Assembly (NCBI GenBank): GCA_900313615.1
Contig: OMRP01000010.1
Coordinates: 1 to 64,000 of the forward strand
Reading direction: 5' to 3'
DNA: 64,000 nucleotides
DNA from: an uncultured Prevotellaceae bacterium
GTDB lineage: Bacteria > Bacteroidota > Bacteroidia > Bacteroidales > Bacteroidaceae
Positions 24,452 through 33,024 of this stretch are shown piece by piece. Below the pieces are notes generated by a model. It saw nothing but the letters and a program-made list of their open reading frames with translations. It did not search any database and was not told where the DNA came from. Each line of letters starts with the position of its first letter. Positions within the stretch are counted from its first letter, which is position 1. The translations under genes were made by a program, and so were the position numbers.

Positions 24452-26990
24452 ACGCTGGATCATATCGCTATTGTTTTGCGTGTTGGCTGTGGCGGCCGAT
24501 GCGCAGATAAATGGTGTCGTCATCGATAATGTGACGGGCGACACGATAAAGGCGCCTACCGTGGCATACAAAGGTAGGCGTATAGCGGTGGTGGGCGACT
24601 CATTGGGACATTTTTCCATCGAAAGGCACAATGGGTGGACGCTTACTGTCAGTGCTGTGGGATACAAATCGAAACAGGTCCAGATAAAATCCAACACGCC
24701 TGCCAATATGGTGGTTCGCTTGGTGTCGGATACACGGCAAATCGACGAGGTGGTGGTAAAATCAAAAAAGAAATCTAAATACTCCCGTAAGAACAACCCG
24801 GCGGTGGAACTGATGAAAAGGGTCATCGAAGCGAAGAAAAAGACTGACCTGGCCAATCACGATTTCTATCAATATAATAAATACCAGAAAATAACACTCG
24901 CGGTGAACGACGTGTCACCGGAAGAATTGGAAAATGCCCAAAAGAGAAAGATGCAATGGATCATCGATCAAGTGGAACTGTGTCCGTATAACGGAAAATT
25001 GATTCTGCCTATCAGCGTCGACGAAACGGTGTCACAACATCTCTATAGAAAGAGTCCGCGAAGCGAGAAGGATATCGTTAAGGGACAGTCGAGCACTGGA
25101 GTTAATCAACTCTTGCAGACGGGACAGGTGCTCAACGAAATGTTGAAAGAGGTGTTCTCCGACGTGGACATTTACGATGATCAGGTGAGACTGTTGCAAT
25201 ATCCTTTCACCAGTCCCATAGGCAAAGATGCAATAGCATTCTATAGGTTTTATATCGAAGATACGGTATACGTGGGACAGGATAGGTGCATACACTTGCA
25301 GTTCACACCTAACAACCAGCAAGACTTCGGATTTCGGGGCGAACTATACGTCATCAACGATAGTTCTCTGCATGTGAAGAAATGCAGCCTTACCATTCCG
25401 TCGAGGAGCGATGTCAACTTCGTTGAAAACCTACGGGTTGACCAAGAGTATATGAAACTTCCTAATGGGGAATGGGTGCTCTCGGTCGACGATATGATTG
25501 CGGAGATGGCGCTCACACAATTTCTCTCCAAAGCGCTTGTCATTAGAACAACAAGACTCTCTGATTACGCTTTTGATGAAATACCGAAAAAATTGTTCAA
25601 GGGTAGGGCGTCGACAAGGTACGATGCCGAGGCCAGGATGCGGGATGAGAAATTCTGGCAACAATACAGGTCGGTGGAACTGTCAAAAGGGGAGTCTTCT
25701 ATGGACGCGTTTATTCATAGGATGGAACAGACGAAAGGGTTCAAATATGTGCTCTTTGGAGTGAAAGCGCTCGTCGAGAACTTTGTGGAAACGGGTTCGC
25801 AGACAACGAAAAGCAAATTTGACATAGGACCCATCAACACCATCGTGTCAAACAACTTTGTTGATGGTATGCGACTGAGGGCGAGTGGTCAGACAACGGC
25901 GGCTCTTAACCCTCATTGGTACTGGAAAGGTTATTATGCATATGGGACGAAAAGCCATAGAAACTATTATAGTTCAACAGTAACCTATTCGTTCAATAAA
26001 AAAGAATACCAACCTACCGAATTCCCTATCAGAACCCTCTCTTTTGAGTCGTCCTACGATATCATGTCCTCGTCTGATAAATTCATGCACACAGACAAGG
26101 ATAATGTCTTTACGGCACTAAAATGGAACAAAGTGGAGGAAATGTACTTCTATAACCGGCAGATTGCCAAGTTCGACTGGGAAACGGATTGGGGGTTCCG
26201 TACGACCTTCGACATGAAGATGGAAAGCAATGAGCCGACAGGCGAACTGGTGTTCGAACATGTCAATGACGGACAAATTGTAAGCAAAATAAGGACGACG
26301 GAGATGACTCTGGCGTTCCGCTTACAGCCTGGGTGCACATACATCAACTCTAAAAACAGGAGAATACCGGTGAACCTCGATGCTCCGGAATTTTCGCTGT
26401 CTCATACCATGGGCTTCGATGGCTTTCTGGGAGGACAGTATAAATACAATTATACCGAGGCGGGTGTCTACAAGCGTATATGGCTCAACAGTTGGGGAAA
26501 AATGGATGTGAATGCGAAGGTTGGAGCACAATGGAACAAAGTGCCGTTCCCTTTGCTCATTATGCCGCCGGCAAACCTATCTTATGTCTTGAATGAGAGG
26601 TCGTTCGCCTTGATGAAGAGCATGGAGTTCCTCAACGATAGGTTTGCTATGGTGGACATAAAGTGGGACATAAATGGAAAAATACTGAATCGTATACCGC
26701 TCATCAAGAAACTGAAGATGAGGGAAATTGTTGGCATCAGGGGAATGTGGGGCTATCTTACGTCGAAAAACAATCCTTTCCTCGAGAAAAATGCAAACGA
26801 TCCCATGCTGTTCAAATTCCCGGAGGAGGTAGGGGTAATGGATAGCGGACGGCCGTATCTGGAATTGGTGGCGGGTTTTCATAATATACTCAAATTCTTC
26901 CAAGTGGTCTATGTGCGACGGCTAACATACACAGATATGCCGGGCGTAAAAAAACATGGTGTCCGCTTCGGCTTCGAATTCACATTCTAA
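24435..26990 (+). CDS. DUF5686-family outer-membrane protein with carboxypeptidase-like regulatory domain
   Basis: The protein has 851 residues. A signal peptide (IISLLFCVLAVAADAQ) is followed by a carboxypeptidase-regulatory-like beta-sandwich (INGVVIDNVTGD to about residue 110). The rest is a long beta-rich region of the DUF5686 type ending in FGFEFTF, with the terminal phenylalanine typical of outer-membrane barrels. Function is unknown. Relatives are common in Bacteroidetes envelopes. Its start lies 17 bases inside the inositol-3-phosphate synthase gene, so it is translated as part of the lipid cluster, which suggests a role in placing or using the product at the outer membrane. Confidence 0.82.
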   Translation: MRKSIERWIISLLFCVLAVAADAQINGVVIDNVTGDTIKAPTVAYKGRRIAVVGDSLGHFSIERHNGWTLTVSAVGYKSKQVQIKSNTPANMVVRLVSDTRQIDEVVVKSKKKSKYSRKNNPAVELMKRVIEAKKKTDLANHDFYQYNKYQKITLAVNDVSPEELENAQKRKMQWIIDQVELCPYNGKLILPISVDETVSQHLYRKSPRSEKDIVKGQSSTGVNQLLQTGQVLNEMLKEVFSDVDIYDDQVRLLQYPFTSPIGKDAIAFYRFYIEDTVYVGQDRCIHLQFTPNNQQDFGFRGELYVINDSSLHVKKCSLTIPSRSDVNFVENLRVDQEYMKLPNGEWVLSVDDMIAEMALTQFLSKALVIRTTRLSDYAFDEIPKKLFKGRASTRYDAEARMRDEKFWQQYRSVELSKGESSMDAFIHRMEQTKGFKYVLFGVKALVENFVETGSQTTKSKFDIGPINTIVSNNFVDGMRLRASGQTTAALNPHWYWKGYYAYGTKSHRNYYSSTVTYSFNKKEYQPTEFPIRTLSFESSYDIMSSSDKFMHTDKDNVFTALKWNKVEEMYFYNRQIAKFDWETDWGFRTTFDMKMESNEPTGELVFEHVNDGQIVSKIRTTEMTLAFRLQPGCTYINSKNRRIPVNLDAPEFSLSHTMGFDGFLGGQYKYNYTEAGVYKRIWLNSWGKMDVNAKVGAQWNKVPFPLLIMPPANLSYVLNERSFALMKSMEFLNDRFAMVDIKWDINGKILNRIPLIKKLKMREIVGIRGMWGYLTSKNNPFLEKNANDPMLFKFPEEVGVMDSGRPYLELVAGFHNILKFFQVVYVRRLTYTDMPGVKKHGVRFGFEFTF

Positions 26991-27058
26991 ACCATCCTCT
27001 CTTCATTCTTTATACTTTTCCATTCCTAACTTTCGTTTACACCTAAATCTTCACTCCC

Positions 27059-27544
27059 ATGCGTAAAATCAAAAATCCCTGGATTCAAAAAGAAGGTTAT
27101 AACTGCTTCGGTTGTGCTCCTGATAACCCCATTGGACTACACATGCATTTCTATGAAGATGGTGAACAAGTGGTGTCGTATTGGCAACCGCAACAGCATT
27201 TCCAAGGGTGGGTGGGCACTCTTCATGGTGGAATCATAAGCACTCTCATCGACGAAACGGCAGGGTGGGTGGTTACACGCAAACTACAGACTGCTGGCAT
27301 GACCTCACGTCTGAATGTGTCTTTCCGAAAACCAATATCTTCCGAGGATCCGCAACTGACAATAAGGGCGTGGATAACGGCAAGAAAACGCAATTTCGTG
27401 GAAATCCATGTGGCGGTGGAGAACGACAAAAAGGAAATTTGTGCCGAGGCGGAAGTTACCTATTTCGCTATGGGCGAGGAAAAAGCGCGCGAAATGGGAT
27501 TTGTTCACTGTGATGTGGAAGAAGAGCAACTGTTCCCCTTCTAA
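27059..27544 (+). CDS. PaaI-type hotdog thioesterase
   Basis: The protein has 161 residues. It shows the hotdog thioesterase pattern: an N-terminal NCFGCAPDNPIGLHM segment typical of the 4HBT/PaaI group, then GTLHGGIISTLIDETAGW, where HGG and the acidic residue on the central helix form the active site. It should hydrolyse an acyl-CoA or acyl-ACP in the cytosol, but the substrate cannot be told. It lies 68 bases after the DUF5686 gene in the same direction without a consensus promoter between, so it may be read from the lipid operon. Confidence 0.85.
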   Translation: MRKIKNPWIQKEGYNCFGCAPDNPIGLHMHFYEDGEQVVSYWQPQQHFQGWVGTLHGGIISTLIDETAGWVVTRKLQTAGMTSRLNVSFRKPISSEDPQLTIRAWITARKRNFVEIHVAVENDKKEICAEAEVTYFAMGEEKAREMGFVHCDVEEEQLFPF

Positions 27545-27573
27545 TTGTGGCAAGTATTAAGGTAAAGAATTAA

Positions 27574-27588
27574 AAGCCAATATTTTTG
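27574..27588. other. Small hairpin after the thioesterase gene
   Basis: GCCAA-TATTT-TTGGC forms a five-base-pair stem 30 bases after the thioesterase stop. It is a weak candidate for the 3' end of that transcript. Confidence 0.35.
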
Positions 27589-27603
27589 GCTGTATTATAA
27601 TGC

Positions 27604-27693
27604 AAAAAAAAATGGATTAGGGTGTTTCGCAACATCGCTAATCCAGTTCTAACTAACTTATTATCAACTATTCATTACTCATTCTTACCTTTT
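27604..27693 (-). ncRNA. Candidate small RNA of about 90 nt
   Basis: On the minus strand a -7 element TAGTTTTG (27700-27707) is followed about 50 bases later by a 13-14 bp hairpin (27613-27645, GGATTAG/CTAATCC arms, TCGC loop on the plus strand) and a run of nine U (27604-27612). No reading frame of note lies between. The strong terminator on a strand with no gene upstream is the main evidence. The -33 box is not at normal spacing. It could also be the 3' half of a bidirectional terminator. Confidence 0.45.
27613..27645 (-). terminator. Strong intrinsic terminator, minus strand
   Basis: Seven perfect outer pairs plus six inner pairs with one bulge, closed by a four-base loop and followed on the minus strand by nine U. 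No T-run follows on the plus strand, so it is oriented to the minus strand. Confidence 0.75.
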
Positions 27694-27699
27694 CTTTTG

Positions 27700-27707
27700 C
27701 AAAACTA
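27700..27707 (-). promoter_or_regulatory. -7 element of the candidate minus-strand small RNA
   Basis: The minus strand reads TAGTTTTG. It points away from the LacI gene and toward the hairpin terminator at 27613-27645. Confidence 0.4.
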
Positions 27708-27763
27708 AATAGATTTTGTCAAAAAGAAAAGAAATCACAATATTTTTGCGCAAAAAAGTACGT

Positions 27764-27771
27764 AAACGTTT
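27764..27771. promoter_or_regulatory. LacI-type operator on the LacI gene's own promoter
   Basis: AAACGTTT, inside GTAAACGTTTGC, is the symmetric core preferred by LacI/GalR proteins. It overlaps the -33 TTTG of the regulator gene downstream, which predicts autorepression. Confidence 0.65.
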
Positions 27772-27800
27772 GCGAAAGACAACAAAATGTATTAAATTTG
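27769..27800 (+). promoter_or_regulatory. Promoter of the LacI-family gene
   Basis: TTTG (27769-27772) is followed after 20 bp by TAAATTTG (27793-27800), a perfect Bacteroidetes promoter. The start is expected near 27807, about 33 bases ahead of GTG 27840. Confidence 0.8.
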
Positions 27801-27839
27801 CACCAACTTACTTATTATTACTCTTATCAATACTTCAAC

Positions 27840-28865
27840 GTGAAAAAACGTCGTACTTCTTTAAAAGACTTGGCCGATGAATTGGGAGTGAGTATCGCTA
27901 CCGTTTCACGTGCCTTAAGGAATAGTCATGAGGTGGGCGAGGAAATGAGGGAAAAGGTGAAGGCGCTAGCCAAAAAACTGAATTACAGACCTAATCCATT
28001 CGCTCAAAGTTTGCGCAAAGAGGCTCCGAAAATGATCGGAGTGGTGTTGCCTAACCTTGTTACGCATTACTATGCTGCTGTACTCGCAGGAATTGAGGAA
28101 AGGGCACGACAGGAAGGATACTCAGTGTTTAGTAGTAATAGCCACGAAGATCATAACCTCGAAGAACAAGCCATCGACAACTTCATCTCTCTGCATGTAG
28201 AGGGAATCATAGCGTGCCTTGCGCAAGATACCATTGATTATTCGCATTTTCGGGAAATCCACGACATGGGGATTCCGCTTGTTTTCTTTGCACGTACATG
28301 TTTGCCGGAATTGTTCTCTCAGGTTGTCGCTAACGGCGACGAGGCTGCCTACGAGGCGACGATGCACATGTTGGCGACAGGAAGCCGAAGAGTGGCTTTC
28401 CTCGGTGGCCCCAATCATCTTGATATGGTGGTGCGCCGCAAACATGGTTATCTGGAGGCTCTCAGGGAACATCGTATTCCCATTGACCGCGAAATAATCA
28501 TCTGCGACAAGATAGATTTCGACATAGCGCGAAACAATACCATAAAAATGTTGGAAAGCAGCAATCCGCCAGATGCCATTTTGGCTTTCAACGATATCCT
28601 TACCTACGGGGCTTTCGATGGCATTAAGAGTAAAAATTTGCGTATACCCCAAGATGTGGCTATCATTGGTTTTACCGAGGGAGAGACGGCGGCTTTCGTA
28701 ACGCCCAAATTGTCGGCCATTATGGACCAGGCTCGTGAACAAGGAATCAAGGCTTGTGAACTGCTGCTAAAAAGCATAGGTGGCGATCAAAAGATTTATC
28801 GCGAAGTGGTTCCCATGATACTGAAAATAAGGGAGAGCAGCGACAAGAACAAAGCGGCACAATAA
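27840..28865 (+). CDS. LacI/GalR-family transcriptional regulator
   Basis: From GTG 27840 the protein has 341 residues, the family length. The N-terminal helix-turn-helix reads SLKDLADELGVSIATVSRAL and is followed by the hinge helix region (YRPNPFAQSLR) and a periplasmic-binding-protein-like effector domain. An alternative TTG at 27798 would place translation inside the promoter and is rejected. It probably senses a sugar or metabolite. The target is not evident because neighbours are a thioesterase and a small secreted protein. A palindromic AAACGTTT overlaps its own promoter, so autoregulation is likely. Confidence 0.92.
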   Translation: MKKRRTSLKDLADELGVSIATVSRALRNSHEVGEEMREKVKALAKKLNYRPNPFAQSLRKEAPKMIGVVLPNLVTHYYAAVLAGIEERARQEGYSVFSSNSHEDHNLEEQAIDNFISLHVEGIIACLAQDTIDYSHFREIHDMGIPLVFFARTCLPELFSQVVANGDEAAYEATMHMLATGSRRVAFLGGPNHLDMVVRRKHGYLEALREHRIPIDREIIICDKIDFDIARNNTIKMLESSNPPDAILAFNDILTYGAFDGIKSKNLRIPQDVAIIGFTEGETAAFVTPKLSAIMDQAREQGIKACELLLKSIGGDQKIYREVVPMILKIRESSDKNKAAQ

Positions 28866-28941
28866 ATTTCCATCGCCATGAATATGACTTTGGATTATTG
28901 GATATAAACCATAAAAAAATGACACGAAAAATGTCATAAAA

Positions 28942-28973
28942 TTTGGTGCATATAATTATCTTTCGTATCTTTG
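28942..28973 (+). promoter_or_regulatory. Promoter of the small secreted protein gene
   Basis: TTTG (28942-28945), then 20 bp, then TATCTTTG (28966-28973): a complete consensus. The predicted leader is about 26 bases. A small hairpin (ATGACA/TGTCAT around 28920-28938) lies just upstream. Confidence 0.8.
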
Positions 28974-29005
28974 CCAAATAAACCAACTAACTAAATGATA
29001 TCATT

Positions 29006-29779
29006 ATGAGAAAACTCTACTTTATCATGGCTTTTGCCATCGCCGCTCTGACGGCTAATGCGCAGCAGACACTCAACTTGAGTACTACTAATGGCTCTAA
29101 CCTCCAGAAATATGATGGTCAGGTGTGCAAGGTAAATGCGAACCGATATGTTTTCAATGGATGGAATACCATTTCATTGCCTTTCGCTCTTTCTGAAAAC
29201 GAACTCAATGAGGTGTTCGGCAATGATTGCCGACTCGAAAAACTGGTGGCCGTTGAACAGAGTGGAACAGCCGTCTCGCTCTTCTTCCAGGATTGCAAGG
29301 CTGGGGGTATTGAGGCAAATGTTCCATATATCTTGTATTATACGGGAGAAAACGGTTCAAAACGTATCTCCAAGGAAACCATCGTGTCAATGGGTGAGGC
29401 CGTTGTTGCATTCCATGCTGGTAGCGAATATGTCCAGATGGCAGCAGCTCAGAAAGCATGTAAAGGCACAGGGCTGTATGGCATCCTCGCTGCTGACAAT
29501 AGCGAAGCGAAATTCGTGGCTGTCGATGAGGCAAAAGGTGGATTCCACGCTACCCGCTGCTTTGTGAAACTTGACTCGGGCAACAACACTACACTCACTA
29601 CTTACCACCTGGCTGCTGGCGCAACCACATCTATCAGTGCTATTGCTGCAGCTAACGGAAAAGTGGATGTATACAATGTCTCAGGTGTGAAAGTGGCATC
29701 TGGCATCAATGCTGAACAGGTGCAGAGACTTCAGCCTGGCGTATATGTGGTAAACGGACAAAAAGTACTCGTGAAATAA
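29006..29779 (+). CDS. Small secreted protein with type IX secretion-like C-terminal tail
   Basis: The protein has 257 residues. It has a signal peptide (IMAFAIAALTANAQ), a body without recognisable catalytic residues, and a C-terminal domain ending GVYVVNGQKVLVK. That ending resembles the T9SS type A sorting tails common in Prevotella, where a conserved glycine and a final basic residue guide secretion across the outer membrane. The body appears beta-rich with WNTISLPF and YILYY elements seen in many short Prevotella surface proteins. Function is unknown. It has its own strong promoter and a strong terminator, so it is transcribed alone. Confidence 0.8.
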   Translation: MRKLYFIMAFAIAALTANAQQTLNLSTTNGSNLQKYDGQVCKVNANRYVFNGWNTISLPFALSENELNEVFGNDCRLEKLVAVEQSGTAVSLFFQDCKAGGIEANVPYILYYTGENGSKRISKETIVSMGEAVVAFHAGSEYVQMAAAQKACKGTGLYGILAADNSEAKFVAVDEAKGGFHATRCFVKLDSGNNTTLTTYHLAAGATTSISAIAAANGKVDVYNVSGVKVASGINAEQVQRLQPGVYVVNGQKVLVK

Positions 29780-29799
29780 ACATAAATAATCATATATAC

Positions 29800-29833
29800 G
29801 AAAGGCGGGACTCCAACAGGAATCCCGCCTTTC
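29800..29833. terminator. Terminator after the small secreted protein gene
   Basis: Stem GAAAGGCGGGACTCC with GGAATCCCGCCTTTC around an AACA loop. It sits between the convergent secreted-protein gene and thiL and may serve both. A T-rich stretch follows on the plus strand. Confidence 0.85.
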
Positions 29834-29854
29834 ATTATGTCGTTTCTTCACGAT

Positions 29855-29905
29855 GCGCCACAAACTCACAAGCTCATAAACTCACAAACTTATAAACTTA
29901 CAAGC
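29855..29905. repeat. ACAAACTC/ACTTATAA low-complexity tract
   Basis: Imperfect repeats of the type CTCACAAACT and CTCATAAACT fill the space before the thiL stop. A related tract lies between groES and groEL at 37375-37430. Confidence 0.65.
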
Positions 29906-30976
29906 TCACCCCTTCAGCGGATTCCACCCCTGGGCGGGAAGGTCGAAATCTTGACCGTCACGGCTCACTAACTTCATGCCCAGTTCTTTCCGAGTGATAT
30001 GACCGATAAGTTTTACGCCTTCCAAAAGTTCCACCTTTTCGTGGTCGCCGATGGGAACGGTAAAAAGCAACTCGTAGTCTTCGCCACCGTTCAGAGCACA
30101 GGTGGTGACGTTCAAATTCAACTCCTCGGCCATGACAGCTGTTTGGTAGTCAATAGGGATATTTTTCTCGAAAATGCGACAGCCACAGCCACTCTGTTCA
30201 CAGATATGGTGCAATTCACTGCTCAAACCATCACTGATGTCCATCATTGAGGTGGGGTGGATGCCTGACTCACGGAGACTTTGGAGAATGTCTCCACGTG
30301 CCTCGGGTTGTAATTGGCGCTGCAATAGGTATTCTCTGCCGGCGAAATCGGGTTGGAAATCACTGAGGGTTTCCAAAGCACGTTGGTCGCCTTTCTTCTT
30401 CGCCTCGTCAACTTGTTGGTAATATACACGTTTTTCACGCTCCAACAGCTGAAGGCCCATATAAGCGGCTCCTAAGTCTCCACTCACGCAGATGAGGTCA
30501 GTGTCTTTGGCACCATGACGATAGACTATGTCTTCTTTCTTAGCCTCGCCAATGCAGGTGATGCTAATCGACAGACCTGTGTATGACGATGTGGTGTCGC
30601 CACCTACGATGTCTACCCCCCACTTGTCGCAGGCCATACGTAGACCATGGTAGAACTGCTCTAAGTCTTCCACCTTGAAACGCTTGCTGACAGCTAAACT
30701 GACCAATAATTGCCTGGGGGTGCCGTTCATGGCAAAGATATCGCTCAAATTCACCATCGCTGACTTATACCCCAAATGGGCCATGTCGATATAGGTGAGG
30801 TCAAAATGTACCCCCTCGACAAGCATATCGGTTGTCACTAACGTTTCGCTGTCGGGGTAATGAAGCACGGCACAGTCGTCCCCCACACCATACTTCGTCG
30901 ATTCATTCTTTATTTTGATACTCTCGGTGAGATGGCGAATCAAGCCAAACTCACCCAATGTCGAAATATCTGTCAT
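29906..30976 (-). CDS. thiL: Thiamine-monophosphate kinase
   Basis: The protein has 356 residues, slightly longer than E. coli ThiL. It phosphorylates thiamine monophosphate to thiamine diphosphate, the active cofactor. Landmarks are the N-terminal GEFGLIRHL, the metal-binding VGDDCAVL, VNLSDIFAMNG, the GGDTTSS segment and DISDGLSSELHHI. It is the last gene of the sppA-lpxK-punA-thiL group. The 147-base gap ahead of it is a T/A-rich low-complexity tract with no consensus promoter. Confidence 0.94.
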   Translation of the reverse strand: MTDISTLGEFGLIRHLTESIKIKNESTKYGVGDDCAVLHYPDSETLVTTDMLVEGVHFDLTYIDMAHLGYKSAMVNLSDIFAMNGTPRQLLVSLAVSKRFKVEDLEQFYHGLRMACDKWGVDIVGGDTTSSYTGLSISITCIGEAKKEDIVYRHGAKDTDLICVSGDLGAAYMGLQLLEREKRVYYQQVDEAKKKGDQRALETLSDFQPDFAGREYLLQRQLQPEARGDILQSLRESGIHPTSMMDISDGLSSELHHICEQSGCGCRIFEKNIPIDYQTAVMAEELNLNVTTCALNGGEDYELLFTVPIGDHEKVELLEGVKLIGHITRKELGMKLVSRDGQDFDLPAQGWNPLKG

Positions 30977-31009
30977 CGTTAATGTTTTTTATCTTATCCC
31001 TTTTTTCCC

Positions 31010-31122
31010 TTCTATCTTTAATCCTTTGATTTGCTTTATTCTTTTAATTCTTAAAATCCCAATTGTCGATTTTTTTAATTTTCTAATTTTTTAATCTTTT
31101 AATTTTTTATTTTTTTAATTTT
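31010..31122. repeat. TTTTTTAATC low-complexity tract
   Basis: The gap between punA and thiL is made of degenerate units TTTTTTAAT and TTTTAATCT. A short relative lies at 49410-49442. It has no coding potential. Confidence 0.6.
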
Positions 31123-31123
31123 T

Positions 31124-31933
31124 TCAACCTTCTTCCACCATCTCTCTCATCAGTTTTGTCATCAACGGCTGGGCCTTATTTGCGGCTTCCTGCACTTCTT
31201 CATGACTGACGGCAACAGGAACATCAAAACCACCAAGGTCGGTAATGATGCTAACCCCGAAAGCCTTGATGCCACAGTGATGGGCTACAATCACCTCGGG
31301 AACGGTGCTCATGCCAATGGCGTCGCCACCTAGTATGCGGTACATGCGGTATTCGGCAGGAGTCTCGAATGTGGGACCTTGAACACCTACATAAACACCA
31401 TGCTGCAAAGGAATGCCATACTTTTGGGCGACCTGGTCTGCTTTGGCAATCAACGCATGGTCGTATGGCTCATGCATATCTGGAAAACGGGGACCCGTGG
31501 GGATGTTCTTTCCTCTCAACGGATGGTCGGGGAACATATTAATGTGGTCGGTGATAACCATCAAATCTCCTATCTTGAAATCGGGGTTCATTCCACCGGC
31601 GGCATTACTGACAAACAAAGTCTTGATGCCCAACTCATACATAACACGCACTGAAAAGGTCACCTCTTGCATGGAGTAGCCTTCATAATAATGGAAACGG
31701 CCTTGCATAGCCATGATGTCTGTCTTACCCAACTTACCGAAAATCAATTTGCCGGCATGACCTTCAACAGTGCTAACGGGGAAATGGGGAATGTCGGTAT
31801 AGGGTATCTCGAAGCTATCGGTAATCTCAGAAGCTAATTGTCCGAGGCCGGTCCCCAGAACGATTGCTGTCTTTGGACTTGTTCTCAACCTTTCCCGTAA
31901 CCAGGATGCTGTTTCTTGAATTCTTTTGTACAT
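31124..31933 (-). CDS. punA: Purine nucleoside phosphorylase
   Basis: The protein has 269 residues. It splits purine nucleosides with phosphate to give base and ribose-1-phosphate. Trimeric-PNP landmarks are GTGLGQLASEI (phosphate loop), the HAGKLIFG region, MQGRFHYYEGY, SNAAGGMNP and the base-binding MSTVPEVIVA. The start at 31933 gives MYKRIQETASWL, the normal N-terminus of Bacteroidetes homologues. The first 107 bases overlap the 3' end of lpxK in another frame, unusually long for a co-directional pair. Confidence 0.95.
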   Translation of the reverse strand: MYKRIQETASWLRERLRTSPKTAIVLGTGLGQLASEITDSFEIPYTDIPHFPVSTVEGHAGKLIFGKLGKTDIMAMQGRFHYYEGYSMQEVTFSVRVMYELGIKTLFVSNAAGGMNPDFKIGDLMVITDHINMFPDHPLRGKNIPTGPRFPDMHEPYDHALIAKADQVAQKYGIPLQHGVYVGVQGPTFETPAEYRMYRILGGDAIGMSTVPEVIVAHHCGIKAFGVSIITDLGGFDVPVAVSHEEVQEAANKAQPLMTKLMREMVEEG

Positions 31934-32990
31934 AGCTTAAGATTTTTTGGGTGAAGATTTCTTCCTGATCCAATAAGAAGGATACTTTGATGGGCAATAC
32001 GTAAAGATGATGGCGCACGTCCTCACTCAAACCTGTAAGCGACAACAAACGAACGGAATCTTTCTCTGTCGTGATGATGAGCTTGGGTGAGGGTAACGAC
32101 TCAAAAGTACTGTTGATAAGCTCTTCGTCTTCAGAGGTGAAATCGTGGTGGTCGCTGAAACGCATCGGAGTGAGGGCGCTGCAGTGCTGGCGAAGGTCTT
32201 CTTCGAAATGTTCGGGACTGGCGATGCCACTCAAAGCCAATACGTGTTCCTCGTTGCCGATACTCTCCAACGAACGCGCCTCGCCGCAGAATAGGGGGCG
32301 AAGTTTGTCGTATACCATACGGCTGAACAACAAGGTCTGGTAGGGATATAAATCCATGGCACGCATCACAACACGGTAGTCAATAGGATTCAGCCCCTCG
32401 GGACATTTCGTGATGATAACCATGTCGGCACGACGCTTGCCATCCTTGGGCTCACGTAACCGACCTGCAGGCAACAATTTGTCGTAGATAATCAAACGGT
32501 GGTAGTCCACCAACAATATGTTGATACCGGGCTTTACATAACGATGCTGATAGGCGTCATCTAAGAGTATCACGTCGGTGTCCTTTGTCTCATCGTCTTG
32601 GGTTAGACGGTCAATACCCTCACAACGGTTGGCATCTACGGCCACATGGACATTCGGATATTTCTTCTTCATCTGCAAAGGCTCATCACCGATGTCGGAC
32701 ACAGTCGAAAGAGGAGAGGCCAACTGATAGCCCTTACTCTTACGTTTGTAACCACGGCTCAACACGGCTACGCGAACTTTGTCCTTCAACATCTCGACAA
32801 GGTACTCCACATGGGGGGTCTTGCCACTACCACCAACAGTGATATTGCCCACGGAGATAATGGGTACACTGAACGAACGACTCTTCAAAATGCCCCATTC
32901 AAAGCATTTGTTACGTAGTCGCACGCCCAACCCGTAAAGCCAACTTACGGGCAACAGCCATTTATTAACCTTAATGTGGTCGCCTTCCAT
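31827..32990 (-). CDS. lpxK: Tetraacyldisaccharide 4'-kinase
   Basis: The protein has 387 residues. It phosphorylates the 4' position of the lipid A precursor at the inner membrane. The P-loop VGNITVGGSGKTPHVEYL near residue 52 and the LLDDAYQHR and DHHDF segments are typical. The N-terminal hydrophobic stretch WLLPVSWLYGLGVRL anchors it. The C-terminus extends past the usual end with a polar tail (from about SRNSIL to GDRPRTISF) that overlaps the punA start. The gene follows sppA after 34 bases. Confidence 0.94.
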   Translation of the reverse strand: MEGDHIKVNKWLLPVSWLYGLGVRLRNKCFEWGILKSRSFSVPIISVGNITVGGSGKTPHVEYLVEMLKDKVRVAVLSRGYKRKSKGYQLASPLSTVSDIGDEPLQMKKKYPNVHVAVDANRCEGIDRLTQDDETKDTDVILLDDAYQHRYVKPGINILLVDYHRLIIYDKLLPAGRLREPKDGKRRADMVIITKCPEGLNPIDYRVVMRAMDLYPYQTLLFSRMVYDKLRPLFCGEARSLESIGNEEHVLALSGIASPEHFEEDLRQHCSALTPMRFSDHHDFTSEDEELINSTFESLPSPKLIITTEKDSVRLLSLTGLSEDVRHHLYVLPIKVSFLLDQEEIFTQKILSYVQKNSRNSILVTGKVENKSKDSNRSGDRPRTISF

Positions 32991-33024
32991 GCCAATGATA
33001 AAGGTTTCCCTCTTTCCTTTCCGC

